A stretch of DNA of 64,000 nucleotides, taken from positions 26,771,487-26,835,486 of the forward strand of contig OZ035960.1 in the NCBI GenBank assembly GCA_964034945.1, written 5' to 3'. Below, piece after piece: positions 40,770 through 52,393 of this stretch; positions within the stretch are counted from its first letter, which is position 1; every line of letters begins with the position of its first letter. The notes beneath the pieces were generated by a model. It was not told the origin of the DNA and searched no databases. It saw nothing but the letters and a program-made list of their open reading frames with translations. Source of the DNA: Chrysopilus asiliformis. Taxonomy: Eukaryota; Arthropoda; Insecta; Diptera; Rhagionidae. A program made the translations under genes and the position numbers.

Positions 40770-42680
40770 CTTTCATTCACTGAACTCAAACACTATTCAC
40801 GAAACCAAACCGAGATAATAATATCCAAGGGTAAAAATTCAAATGGAAACTTTCATGAAAAATCATCTAAATCATTAAAGCCATTAAAATCGCATAATAT
40901 CATTTGTTATGAGCGTTGAAAATGAATCAATTGTAGCATAACATAATTTCAAAGACAAGAAACACAACAACAATCTTTTTAAATGCACAGCGCAATTCCT
41001 GTTTTTCAACTTAAGTCCAAGTCGAGCTCAACCGAACATAACTTTACTTTTAGTAATTTACTTCCCCTACCGAAAAAAACGCAAAGTCCACAATTCCAAA
41101 CAAAAGTTGAATTTTCTCAGTGAGTTTGAAAATTTTTGAACAGTATAACAATAATTAACCATGGGAACTAATTTTTTCCCCCTACACTGGCAAATGGAAA
41201 TGTGAACAAGGCACGGAAAAAAAACGAATTTTAACTCTGCGTAACTTGAAATCGGTTGCGGTGTAGTACACACTATCCGACGAGTACTGAACTGAATTTA
41301 CTGAATTTTAATATTGTGTTTTACATCCGTAAACATTAATCCGTATATGGTTTCACACTGAACGTAACACCATCGATGAACAAACGCATCAAATGTTCGC
41401 TAATCACAAAATAGAAATCAAAATTACTTTTATCACCATTTAACAAAGACTGGTTATTTTCGCCGATCGCTAAAACTATTTTTTTTCTTCTCCTTTTTTC
41501 CTATCGCTGTATTGGGTTTTCTTTTTCGGTTTCTTCTTTCTTCGCGGTATTCTTTCTTTTTAGACGTCGTTTTTGCATATAATTAATCCACATTAGAAAA
41601 AGTGCGAATCGCCACAGAGTTGAATCTCATATAGGAAAGTGCCTAACTATGAACTTTTCACAAAAACTTTAACAGCCATCAAAACGAACCGAACTAAACT
41701 GACTGCGAATGAAACGAAACCTTAACTAACCGATCGTTCGCTATCACATATTCGAAAAGCTATGTGGTCGCTATTTCGCGGAAGATATACAACACTATCG
41801 CCTGAGCATTCAACCTAAACTGAATTTGTATAACATAGGAAAACTTCTCTCAAGTCAAGTTTGTAATAATCAGGCCTCCCTGGCCTGGGCCTACTGTAAA
41901 CTCAATACGTGAGCCTCCTTTCTGCCAATGGATGAATAGATAGATATCATGGTATAGCTATAAGCGGACCAAGGTGAGATCAGGTGAGTAGCAGCGGTGA
42001 GGTGCCTGCCTGCCTGGCTTCAATCTATTATAATGTCCGTACATTCATTATCTATATACAAAAATGCCAATGGTCATTGCATCGTACCGTATCGTGAATA
42101 TATGGCATGGATAAAAGTTTAAGAGAGTCTCACTTACTGGCTTCACGGCTTCACAACCAGCCAAATATATAATAAATGTCGAAGTATGAAATCAACATGC
42201 CCGTATATACTTAAAATGGGTAAATGGCAACCTTAACTGACATCATCGTCATCGTCGTATCGCTATTACCGAAGCGTAATGGAAACAGGTATAATAAGTA
42301 ACAAATCTATAGCTAGTAAAAATTGTATAGGGTAATTGCTAGTGGATTTTTGTATAATCTGTGTCATTTTTAGTTTATGTTTACTAATTTTAATCCAGAT
42401 TATTAAACGGTGCAAAAAGCAGTTTAATATAGTTTAGGTCCTTTTAAAAAAATACAAACTTTATTGGGGTTTTTTCTCTTTTCCAAAAATCTCTTTATAA
42501 ACTTCTTAACAATGGTAGAAATTTCTCAAATTTCTAATTGCTAAAAGCCTATTAGGTTCATAAAATGAAATGTTTTTCATAATACGAAATTTGTTCATAA
42601 ACCGTGGCATATTTTGGGCTCAAAAGAAGTTCATACACCGAATGGTTCACAGACCGCTTATAAACCAACGTGTGCGTCCT
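40770..42680. other. 5' flank of the FAM89 gene
   Basis: Probably the 5' UTR and promoter. It has moderate GC, C/T-rich blocks at about 41480-41570, and no repeat recognised. Confidence 0.4.
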
Positions 42681-43096
42681 TATATCGCACATGGTCCCGT
42701 AGACTGTAGTATCTCAAAAAAATGTGTTTTTGAGTAATTATTCCATTATGTAAAGGAAAATTGACTGAATCAAATGAAAAACAAATTTAAATGTAAACGT
42801 AGTCCTAAAATGTATTTTTTTTTTGGTTTTTTAAATTCCCATTTTTTAAAATTTAAATTGATTTTGTGGAAAACAAACCTAACTCTATCTTTTATTATTG
42901 CAAAAAAAAAAAAAAAAATGAAGCAAATGATCTGTAAATTATTATCAAAGAGTAATAAATTGAAATATTGTACAGTAGTACAACAGAAAAAAACAATTAT
43001 TTGTAAACAATTATTTTGAAATGAAAACTTTGAATGCGTTTTTCTCGAAATGGCCGATTTTGAGATACTACAGTCTACGGGACCATGTGCGATATA
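42681..43096. mobile_element. Inverted-repeat element with perfect 39-bp ends
   Basis: Arms 42681-42719 and 43058-43096 are exact complements, starting TATATCGCACATGGTCCCGT. The inside is AT-rich with a 17-base A run and no credible gene. Confidence 0.8.
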
Positions 43097-43120
43097 TGCC
43101 AACATACGCCGAGTGTTTTA

Positions 43121-43301
43121 AGCCGGCCATACATTATGAGACTTGTTGTACAACTTGGTTCGTTTGTAAGCAATGTTGGATCGTGTATCGTAGTGCCAAA
43201 TTGTAGGTTCGACAAAAATCAAAACCCTGTTGATTTTGCCTCCGCCACAACAAGTTGTACAACATAGTTTTGGAACAAGTCTCATAATGTATGGCCGGCT
43301 T
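43121..43301. mobile_element. MITE, TIR AGCCGGCCATACATTATGAG
   Basis: Ends AGCCGGCCATACATTATGAG and complement, next to TTAA on both sides. Inner arms contain ACTTGTTGTACAACTTG and its complement. Confidence 0.78.
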
Positions 43302-43912
43302 TAAGGCGCCCACAAAAGAAAAACCTTGTTCTCAACATTGTTGTCAATTTGCCGTGTTGAAGTTGGTGTTGAACGTCTGTGGGGATGTTGGTGGTTGAGG
43401 TTGATGTCATGTTGAAAACTTGGTTGAGCGAACACTGTTGTAATACTCATCTGGCTTGCTTTGCCAAATTTCGATCTCAAGCCGAACGTAGCCACCCTTA
43501 AGCGAATCACAGCAGATCAAGGCGAACTTACCACCAAGTTCCAATGTAATTTATATCATGTTTGCGGAATTCAGCCCCACAACCTTGAAATCCTCGCACC
43601 GCCTACGTGGAATATTTTCATTCCGATTCTTTGTGTGAACATTGCTGATAGATAGGAAGGAAAAACCCTTAGCTATAATATAGATTAAACACTAAGATGT
43701 CTTAAGTCTAACAAAAAACGGGGCTATTTTCTTAAATCTAACGAAAAACGGGGTGAAATTTCAATTTTTTCGAAAAACTTCCAGCAGTAACAAAGAAGGC
43801 TTTTAAGAACACTTCTTAATATCAAATGGACTTCACGTTTGTGTGTGTCCGTCCGCCACCGATAAAAATTGATAAACGATCGAATGTGCGAGATCAGGTC
43901 GATATAGTTTTA

Positions 43913-44076
43913 CGCCCGCCGTACACTTAAGCTAAGTTAGCTCAGCTATGTGCCTGTTTAGACGTGGACGTTTAGCGATTCATATTATCCTCACTTTGAT
44001 ACGTGACGAAACACGCCACGTTAGGCTCTAAACAGGCACATAGCTGAGCGAACTTAGCTCAAGTGTACGGCGGGCG
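43913..44076. mobile_element. MITE, TIR CGCCCGCCGTACACTT, TTA duplication
   Basis: 164 bp with ends CGCCCGCCGTACACTTAAGC and complement, TTA at 43910-43912 and 44077-44079. Inner arms (CAGCTATGTGCCTGTTTAGA) extend the hairpin to about 50 bp per side. Confidence 0.82.
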
Positions 44077-45377
44077 TTAAGCTCTTGGAGATTTGGGACA
44101 ATTTTTCGCGCCTTATGTTGTTCTAGCTTGAAAAATTTTAATAATCTATGGCTATAGGCATGAATGCATTTTTCATGTCGGCCCACCATCTTTAATAATT
44201 ATGTAAGACGATCACCAATTTTTTTACAATACCAATATTTCCATTACCATTAGATCAGGAGTGGTGTTCCGTAACTTGTTTCAAGCGTTTTTTTCGAGTT
44301 AGAAAAAAAAAGTGATATTCCCTATGTCTGTTTCGCCCTGTCATTTATTTTGATCGAAACAGAGACAGCGAATACTACTTATTCTTCTAACTCGAAACAA
44401 ACGCTTGAAACAAGTTACCAGTGTTGGGGTTATCTAGATAATCATCTAGATAAAAAAAAGGTTATCTTTATCTTATCTAGATAACACCCCAAAAAAGTTA
44501 TCTTTATCTTATCTAGATAAAGGAAAATCCCATTTATCTAGAGATAATCGTTACCACCGAAAATCAAAAAATTAAATCTGAAAAAATGCTGAAACGAAAT
44601 TGTTTTCTGCATACTTTTGAAAACCTAAAAACTTTTTTTAGGAACAGTTTTATACTTGGCAACAATTTTTGTTTACGGACAAGGAAGCGAAGTGTCACTC
44701 TTTCCCTCGCCTCTCTTCTCTTGTCCATAAAAAAAAAGTTCTGCCAGTAACTGTTGCCAAGTGTAAACCGGGCTATGAACGAAATAAAAAATCATAACGT
44801 TATAAATTTCCTTACGTAGCAAAATTAAACTTATATTTCGTGACGTTATTTCGTTTTGTATCGATAAAAAACTTAATTTCGTTACGTTATAATGTTATTA
44901 TTCCGTTACACATTGTATTGAAACTGAAAACAAAAAAACGCACTGTAATAATAGTTTATCACAAAGTAATTCAGTTCAGTTTCCATAAAAATAAATTGTA
45001 TAACAAATAATAAAACTCAGCAAAAAGAAAATACAAATAAAAACGGAAAAAAAATGTGATTATTAAGTTAAAAAATCAATAAAAAATACAAAAGACAAAA
45101 AATCACACAAAAGTTTTGTTCATTAAAAAAACTGTCTCCACAAAAGCGTGATTTTGATATCAAAGATATAGAATTTTTTTATAGAATTTCGCTCTACTTC
45201 TGGAGTTACTAAAAAGAAAATCTTTTCGCTACCAAAAAACTTGCTTAGAAGATTTCCATTTTTGTATCTCCAGAAATAGAGTGAATCTGGCCAAAACCAA
45301 ATCCGATTTAGAATCAAAATACGATTAAAAACACTACTCCAATATTTTTGATTATATTTTATGTCTGTGGGGTTATA

Positions 45378-46311
45378 AAGGGTGGTTAAATTTTAAGGGC
45401 CGATGTTGAATGTGAACCACACCTAAACGTAAAGTTTTTTTCTGCATTTCATTTGACATTTCTCAATTTCAGACTAACTCAATTTGAACCATGGAAAGAT
45501 ACACAATCGAGCAACGCGGTAAAGTTATTCAGGCTTATTATGAAAATGGGCGTTCAAATCAAAATGCATATCGTGCCGATGATGCCGCCAGCCCATAAAC
45601 CGCACCAAACAGTCACTCTTTGTGGGTGCATTGGTTTTTCGACAATCACTCTTGGATTATCATTCGCCCAAATGCGGCTGTTCTGCTTATTGACGAATCC
45701 ACTGAGGTGAAAATGTGCCTCATCACTGAAGATGATTTTCTTCGAAAATTGATCATCCACTGTTGCCATTTCTTGCCACCATTCTGACCATTGACGACGC
45801 TTGAAATGGTCAAGAGGCTTTAGTTCTTGAGTCAATTGCACCTTGTAAGCGTGTAAATGCATGTCTTTATGCATAATGTTCATCAACGACGAGCGTGGGA
45901 GGTGCAATTGTTGGGCACGACGACGAGTTGAGGTTGACGGCTCTTCAGCCACACTATCGCGAACAGCAGCAATATTTTCTGCAGTACGAGCTGTACGAGC
46001 ATGCACTGGTGTTTTCACATCTCCTACAGACCCGGTTTGCTCAAATTTTTGCACGATTTTTCCGATTGTACGCACATTTGGACGATTAAATTGACCGAAA
46101 AAATCACGAAGTGCACGATATGCATTTTGATTTGAACGCCCATTTTCATAATAAGCCTGAATAACTTTAACGCGTTGCTCGATTGTGTATCTTTCCATGG
46201 TTCAAATTGAGTTAGTCTGAAATTGAGAAATGTCAAATGAAATGCAGAAAAAAACTTGACGTTTAGGTGTGGTTCACATTCAACATCGGCCCTTAAAATT
46301 TAACCACCCTT
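45378..46311. mobile_element. Rearranged Tc1/mariner element with transposase-derived inverted arms
   Basis: TA duplications at 45376-45377 and 46312-46313 flank the ends AAGGGTGGTTAAATTTTAAG. Each end carries about 200 bp of the same 5' sequence in opposite orientation (45378-45577 and 46110-46311), including the beginning of the transposase reading frame. The right arm continues into the gene, and the 3' half of the element is missing. Confidence 0.88.
45578..46198 (-). pseudogene. Tc1/mariner-type transposase, N-terminal half
   Basis: About 206 codons from the ATG at 46198: an N-terminal helix-turn-helix region (ERYTIEQRVKVIQAYYENGR, then RTIGKIVQKFEQTGSV), a second DNA-binding part, and the start of the catalytic domain with the first Asp in KIIFSDEAHFHLSGFVNK. 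The reading ends at VTVWCGLWAGGIIG, where the sequence jumps into the inverted 5' arm, so the second and third catalytic acids are absent. It cannot be an active transposase. Confidence 0.85.
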
Positions 46312-46824
46312 TACTTGATGAACTTTTGTGGGAAATTTCACAAAAAATAATACTGAACAAAACAAGGAAATACTAATAAACAACGAAAAAACGTAATATT
46401 TTTTTCGTTTTTCGTTATGGTAACGGAATTGAATTTCTATAACGTTCATTATAACGTAATTTTGAAGAAAAAGCCCGAAAATCATTTCGTTATTTCGTTA
46501 CGTTACGATAACGTTTCTTATCCGTTTTCTTTTATTATTATTTCGTTTCTTATTATATTTAAATTGGAAATCAAAAAAAGCAAAAAATTTTGTGCTATTT
46601 TTTTTAGTACGTAATTTTGAATTTTGTGCAATGTCAAAATAAATATTTATCTAAAAATTATCTAGATAATTTGGCTTTTTATCTTATCTTATCTATTATC
46701 TTTCATATTTTCATTATCTATTATCTTATCTAGATAAACATTACGAGCATTTATCTTTATCTTTATCTAGATAAAAAAATAATTATCTGGCCCCAACACT
46801 GCAAGTTACGGAATACCACTCCAG

Positions 46825-48904
46825 AAGTTGTTTTCACTATTGTCTACTGGGCCCTTACTAGATGTATTACTCTATGATTTGTATTGTTTATACATAGCAC
46901 TAATGAATGTAAAAAAAATATGCAATATATAGGTAAATATTTTATAGCTTGAAGCTATAGATTTGTGTATGCTCAGGTGCAGTCCTACATTTGACTTTTC
47001 CAACAACAAGTCACCTATCTATCACACCCCTACACTTATACATACTCTTCGTATAAACGGATTAAAGATATTAGAAGCATTCAAAATTATCTGCACCTAT
47101 TCGGTTGTGTGTAAAATATAGCCTTGTACAATGGAAATGTCGCATGCAATCACAATCACTTTACATTCAACTTAGATGGAGTATAGAGTGAGAATGGTAA
47201 ATGCGCAAAATAGCATATTACAGCGCCACATTGTGTGAAATTTCCTTCTTCTCGTACCTCTTTTTTAATAGGATTTTTTTTAAATCGACAAAGTTCACCA
47301 ATTTGTTAATTTTTTTTACCATGCAATTATTTCGCATTCTTACATGGGGTTTTTTTTTCTTTCAATTTGGCCTGTAGTTTAGATCATGTTCATCACTATG
47401 AGTCATATTTACACATTAACCGCAATTTCTCATATCAGTAAAATAAAATTTAATTAAGAGTAGACGGAAAAAAATAATATTTATTTATTTATAGAGTCAA
47501 TAAGTAAAAAAAATTTTGATACTGTTCGATAGGAGAGCAAAATAACGTCAACATATTTTATTTATTTTCCATTTGGAATCTTATCAGGTTGCGCCTTATC
47601 GCAGACAAACTACATAAATCGGAAATATATCGCAGTACAAAAAAATTTTTTGGAGTGAAAGAGAAAAACAATAAAAAATATTCACATTTTTTTTAATAGC
47701 CGGCATTTTATCATTCAGAAACTGACAGGGCTTACAAACATGTCAAATTTGAAATATATTCGTATGAAAAGTTTTGCAAAACAAAAGTTTATTTACTCAT
47801 TTTCCTCAATAGGAGTACAACAACAGGTAGTTACATGCTGCAGTACAATATTTTTTTATTTATATTACAATTCATATTTTCTTTTATTTAACTTCCTTCG
47901 AAATATTAAATTCCATCAAATTAAATTGAAATGCCAAGCAAAGGCTGCAATCATACTTCCATAAAAAAAAAGATTTAAATTTTATCTGAACTGCAAGAAT
48001 TAATGCAGCCTGTGTTAAATTCGTAATATTAGGTAAAGTTGAAAGGTGACAGCATTTCACATTCATTTCGCTTTCTGCCTCGAATGTTTGAAATGAAATT
48101 GAAATATCGACTAATTCAATAGCAGCAGAGAAAAACAGATAATTGAAAATTTTAGACAAAAATGCATAGCGATAAAAGTGAAATTGCATATTACGGTTGC
48201 TATCATGTCTCGCCAGTTGTCGGCCTTGTGTCTATAGCCTAAATTATGAAATCGATAAAAATGCCTAGCTTCTATTACACGTTTTTCAGACAAATTTTAT
48301 TTTGTTTAGGTAATTCTTGCCTAACACCACCGGATGTCATTTCATTCTGAAATACATTTTGCGATTAACGCAAACTATTTAAGTCTTTCTTTTCTAAAAT
48401 GGTTCGATAAGGGAAATCTGTGAATATACGGCGAAGATAAAATGTTTATGGATAAGTACCACCGAAATTTTCATAAAGAAAATACGGATGTCTAATTGCA
48501 TCAGTCAGTTATGAGGACTTAGAAACTTTTGTTTATTTTTATTTTTTTACAATAAACCCTCGATTTACAACGTTTTTGGACGGATTAAATTTCGTGATTT
48601 TACGTTGTATATAGAAAACGTCATCAATCGAGGTCTTGTATTTGTTAATAGTTTTTTTATGTATGTACATTGTGGAAATGATAAAGCTGCGAATTCTGGA
48701 TAACGGCTCTATCTAGAATAGATTAAAAGTTCAAAGTTTTGAATTTTTTTTCGAAATTTGGTGTTTTATATCCTATTTTTGTCGTCATATCGAGATCGGA
48801 AACCAAGCACTGAGCGGTGTATATCGAAACGTGACATGAATGGTGACATGCTGTATTATTATGTAAAGCTTAGAAATCATTTAGAATCACAGGAAAAAAA
48901 ACAT
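46825..48904. other. Non-coding region with one short palindrome
   Basis: CCTCGATTTACAACGTTTTT at 48548 and its rough complement ending near 48635 look like a decayed pogo-like end pair. No genes recognised. Confidence 0.4.
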
Positions 48905-49382
48905 TAGAAATCGTCAAATACACTATAAAAAAAAAACGAATTTTGTATGAAAAAAATCAATATGTGTGGGAGAAAGGGAAGGAATAGTCCAACTGGACTT
49001 TAATGTATAGATAAATTATGTAGAATCAAATTGTAAGCACATTTTACCTTGATAAATTTTTCACCACGGTTCACCGTTTTCGAAAAAAATGTAAAAAAAA
49101 ACCGTTTCTTTTGTATGGAGAGGTGGGAAGGAATATTCCAATTTTGCTACTTTTCAGAATTTTGTCTTGAAATTTGCGAAAAACGCAACATATGAAATTT
49201 CAAGTCTCTAACTCAACCCTTTCGAAAGTTATGGTGTTCACGGACAGACAGACGGATGGATGGACTTGCTGAACTCAAAACCTTTCAACACACCAAAAAC
49301 CCTGATGTAGTTCATTATGGACGCGACGATTGCTTCGATGCGTTACAAACGGTATACTAAATCTAATATATTCCTATATGAG
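48905..49382 (+). repeat. Dispersed repeat family A, copy 3
   Basis: Shares ATCGTCAAATACACTATA, the CCAACTGGACTTTAATGTAT module, GTTATGGTGTTCACGGACAG and CTGATGTAGTTCATT...GCGTTACAAACGGTATACTA. It is immediately followed by the pogo-like MITE at 49385. Confidence 0.75.
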
Positions 49383-49384
49383 TA

Positions 49385-49655
49385 CATTGAAACCTAGATA
49401 CTGTATACCGGGGTAGTATACAATATCGAGGGGTATTATAAGAGAAGAAAATCTTCTTATCGTTTTAATTATAAAAAACAGAGAATACATTTTTTAATGT
49501 TTTACTTATTTATACATTTAATTTACAAAGTTATTTAGCAAAGTAAGAAGTTATTGTTTGTTGCTTAAGAAGTATCTGCAAAAAAAAGTTATTGTTTAAG
49601 AAGTTTCTCTGTGGGGTATACAGTACTGAGGGTATACGGTATCCAGGTTTCAATG
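49385..49655. mobile_element. pogo-like MITE, TA duplication
   Basis: 271 bp; ends CATTGAAACCTAGATACTGT and complement of CATTGAAACCTGGATACCGT; TA at 49383-49384 and 49656-49657. GGGGTATA repeats are subterminal. Confidence 0.78.
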
Positions 49656-49657
49656 TA

Positions 49658-50827
49658 TATCATACAGTCTAAAAACCCAAAAGATGTCGTTTTAGAAATT
49701 GTTAACCATTTAAGTATTTTCATTATGTGACAAAGTTTTCTTTTTCCTTGTATCTTATGGCTGATTTTTAGTGATTTTGGCATGTAGACTACGAATGTGA
49801 TCTCCAGAATTCTCTGAAAATCGAATACGTCACGCTAATTTCTGGTCTTTAATATACCCCTCTCTCCTTGTAATGCTTTCTCATGCTTTTTAATGGAGTT
49901 TAGCACCCCCGCCCCACCGCAGACCCCTCGCCTTCCGTAAATCTGTAATGTATTTTTTAGCTGCCCCCTAAGAAACTTTTTTTCAAACTTTACAGTAAAC
50001 TGTCAACTAACAAGGGAAATATAACAGGCATACTATAATCCAAAATATCTCTTTCTTCTTAATTCTTCCTTTGCTACCTTCTAAATAATCAAAAGAATTT
50101 TGTTCTACTACAGTGAAAAACTGTCTCCAACTTTTGATGACACGAACATAAACATAAATTACTGAGATCAACAATAAAATATAGCTTTTCAAAACTTTCT
50201 ATAAATGAGTAATATTAGATCTAATTTCAATTGGAATTTCTATAAAATTATTTAAATGATACAAAATTGCGTCATGACAATTATAGATTTAGTTATTTCC
50301 ACAGAGTTTAATTAATTCAGGAAATTATCTTCAATATTTTTTTAGAAAAATTTTAAATTAAAAAATGATATTGGACAGAATATATTTAGGTATTTTTGAA
50401 ATTGATGACTTTTTCTGAAAATCCCCAAATCAGGATGAAAAGATATTAACTTTTCATATTTCTTGAAATTAATATACGGTATGACGACCTCATGGCCGAT
50501 TTCAGTCTTCTTATTTATTATTCATGTTTTGCACAAAAAAAGAAAAGCAATCTTGCAGACGATATGAGGCGCAGAATCACTTTCCATAGAACTGGCAATA
50601 AAATCTATAAATCAAATGTGCTTAAAAAAAAATGTTAGGTACTTACATTTGAATTTCTTGATGGAAATTTTTCACAGGATTTTAATACTTTCTTATATCA
50701 CAGCTCCGGTGCTTTGAATATTGAGTTTAAAATAAAAACCTCAACAGCCAGAACTTAGAAGTTATATTATGATTTGATGAATAATTATATGACAAAAAGT
50801 TATTGATGGTTGTTTTAATAATTATAG
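49658..50827. other. AT-rich region below APC11
   Basis: No gene, repeat family or RNA recognised. Confidence 0.4.
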
Positions 50828-50833
50828 TTTATT
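50828..50833 (-). promoter_or_regulatory. Poly(A) signal overlapping the APC11 stop codon
   Basis: The last codons CAA TAA followed by A form AATAAA. If used, the 3' UTR would be only a few tens of bases. Confidence 0.45.
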
Positions 50834-51254
50834 GAACATTAAATTTCCAATTTTGTCGGCACATTGGACACTGTTGATTTAGGGGCTGTGAATTTAACCA
50901 TTTAACAATGCAGTGCATGTGAAAACAATGCGAACAAGCACCCCACACTAATGGGCAGTCGTCTCCCGGCAAAGTACACTCTGGACAACAGTTTTCAAAG
51001 GACATACGACAAATTCCGCAATTTTCATCATTAGCAATCCATCGCCAAGTCGCAACTCCCATCCAACCTAGTTTTATTATCGATTAATTTTTGTTATTCT
51101 ATTTACTAGGAAAGTTTTTGTCGAAATTTCAATATTTTTATCAATTAACCGAAGTGAAAATATTTATTTCTTTTCTATTATTGTTATTGTTAACCTTAAC
51201 CAGTCTATGTGCAAACAAAACTTAAATTCACTTACTTTTTATTTTAACTTTCAT
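50829..51254 (-). CDS. lmgA/APC11: Anaphase-promoting complex subunit 11 (RING-H2 E3 subunit)
   Basis: Two exons: 51254-51236 (MKVKIK plus one base) and 51067-50829, intron 168 bp (GTAAGT...CTAG), total 85 aa, the usual length of APC11. The RING-H2 domain fills nearly the whole protein: C23, C26, C34, C37, C44, C51, H53, H56, H58, C59, C73 and C76, including the extra Cys pair that gives APC11 a third zinc. Motifs [37 protein letters not shown] and QQCPMCR are diagnostic. It pairs with the cullin-like APC2 to form the catalytic module that ubiquitinates securin and cyclins in mitosis. The N-terminal exon was found from the splice phase; without it the ORF begins at an internal Met (residue 9) and lacks the conserved strand that binds APC2. 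The polyadenylation hexamer AATAAA overlaps the stop codon. Confidence 0.96.
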
Positions 51255-52393
51255 TATATTCCGGAAGTCAAAGGTTTAATGGCACGCAAAATAATCGATT
51301 TCCTCATCCAGACGCCGGGAATTTGCAAAAAAGGAAGAAAAATCAATTGCAGGCCCAATTAAAATGTCAATAATCCTGCAGGAACGGAAACCACACTTTG
51401 ATGGAAATTGAACCGTCTGAACTTCACACAAACAGCTTTTTTTCTTACGTCTTTTTTGACAGTTCCAGTTTTCTTTCTTGCACGGAAATTTCGACCGTTT
51501 GTCGAAAGACTGCAGGGTATTTTTAGGGGAATGGTCTGTTAAGAATTGCTGCGGATTCGCCTATAAAACCAACGACAGATTCACACAGAGCACAAGATTT
51601 TTAGATTTCAGGAAAATAGTTTTTTCGTATCACAACAAATATGGTCGATAAATAAAAAGCCCTTATATTTTTTAAAACGAATCATCTCAAAACATTTGTG
51701 ATGCAGAAACAACAAAAGCGGTTTAAAACCTCAAACTCGAATGGAAGAAAATTTTAAAAACTTTTACAAAAATTGTTGCGTAAAAAGTAAAATGTATTAA
51801 CGAATTAAATTGGAAGATATCATACCATGATAATGCAAATTGATAAGCTATTGCTCAATAATTATGGGATTCAAACATTGCTATTAAAAGTTCATCGTGT
51901 TAACCTTGTGGAAAGAAAATTTCTTGTTCATTAATACGTGATCCAAAATTGCTTCGTCCAATTTGCTATATCAAAACAGGAGAAGTTAATCCAAAGTTTA
52001 GAAAATTCTTTATTAAAATTTCAAAATTTTGACATTTAAAAATTCCCGCGAATCGGTGTTGCCATTTACCACGCAATTATGTTAAATTTTATAGCAAATA
52101 TGCTGAAGTGTGAAAAGGGAAACAACAAAAACATTTACAAGACGAAGGAGAGGGAGATAGTACTATAGAGCCTGATATTTTGGAAATAAAAATAGAATGT
52201 TTTGAGAAGTCATTTGACTGAAAGAGTGCTTTATTATTGTCTAGAAATTCGACTTCCGAGTGGATTATTTTATTATTTTGTTTTGGTTTCGCAATTTCCG
52301 TAAGTTGCACTGAATTTTGCAAATATCGAAGTGCTCTGAAATTAATGCGTTCTATGATAATTGAAGTGCGTATTGCAGTCCGAGGGATAAGAA
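51255..52393. other. Divergent intergenic region between APC11 and AMPK beta
   Basis: 1139 bp containing both 5' ends. The AMPK beta side has a CAG acceptor-like site just before the start region, so part of it may be a 5' UTR intron. No TATA box stands out and no repeat family was recognised. Confidence 0.5.

Larger units (their letters stand above)
44419..46801. mobile_element. Non-autonomous hAT element, 8-bp TSD CAAGTTAC
   Basis: Termini CAGTGTTGGGG and CCCCAACACTG are perfect inverted repeats, flanked by CAAGTTAC at 44411-44418 and 46802-46809, the 8-bp duplication expected of hAT. Subterminal regions on both sides are dense in the palindrome TTATCTAGATAA, likely transposase binding sites. 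No hAT transposase ORF is present. It hosts a Tc1/mariner element. Confidence 0.88.
44257..46824. mobile_element. MITE (TIR AGTGGTATTCCGTAACTTG) split by a hAT element
   Basis: The left part 44257-44418 and the short right end 46802-46824 are one MITE of the same family as the intact copy at 17661-17836. Both have terminal inverted repeats of about 30 bp and an inner inverted repeat (TACTTTTTCTTCTAACTCG-like). This copy is interrupted by the hAT element 44419-46801. Confidence 0.8.
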
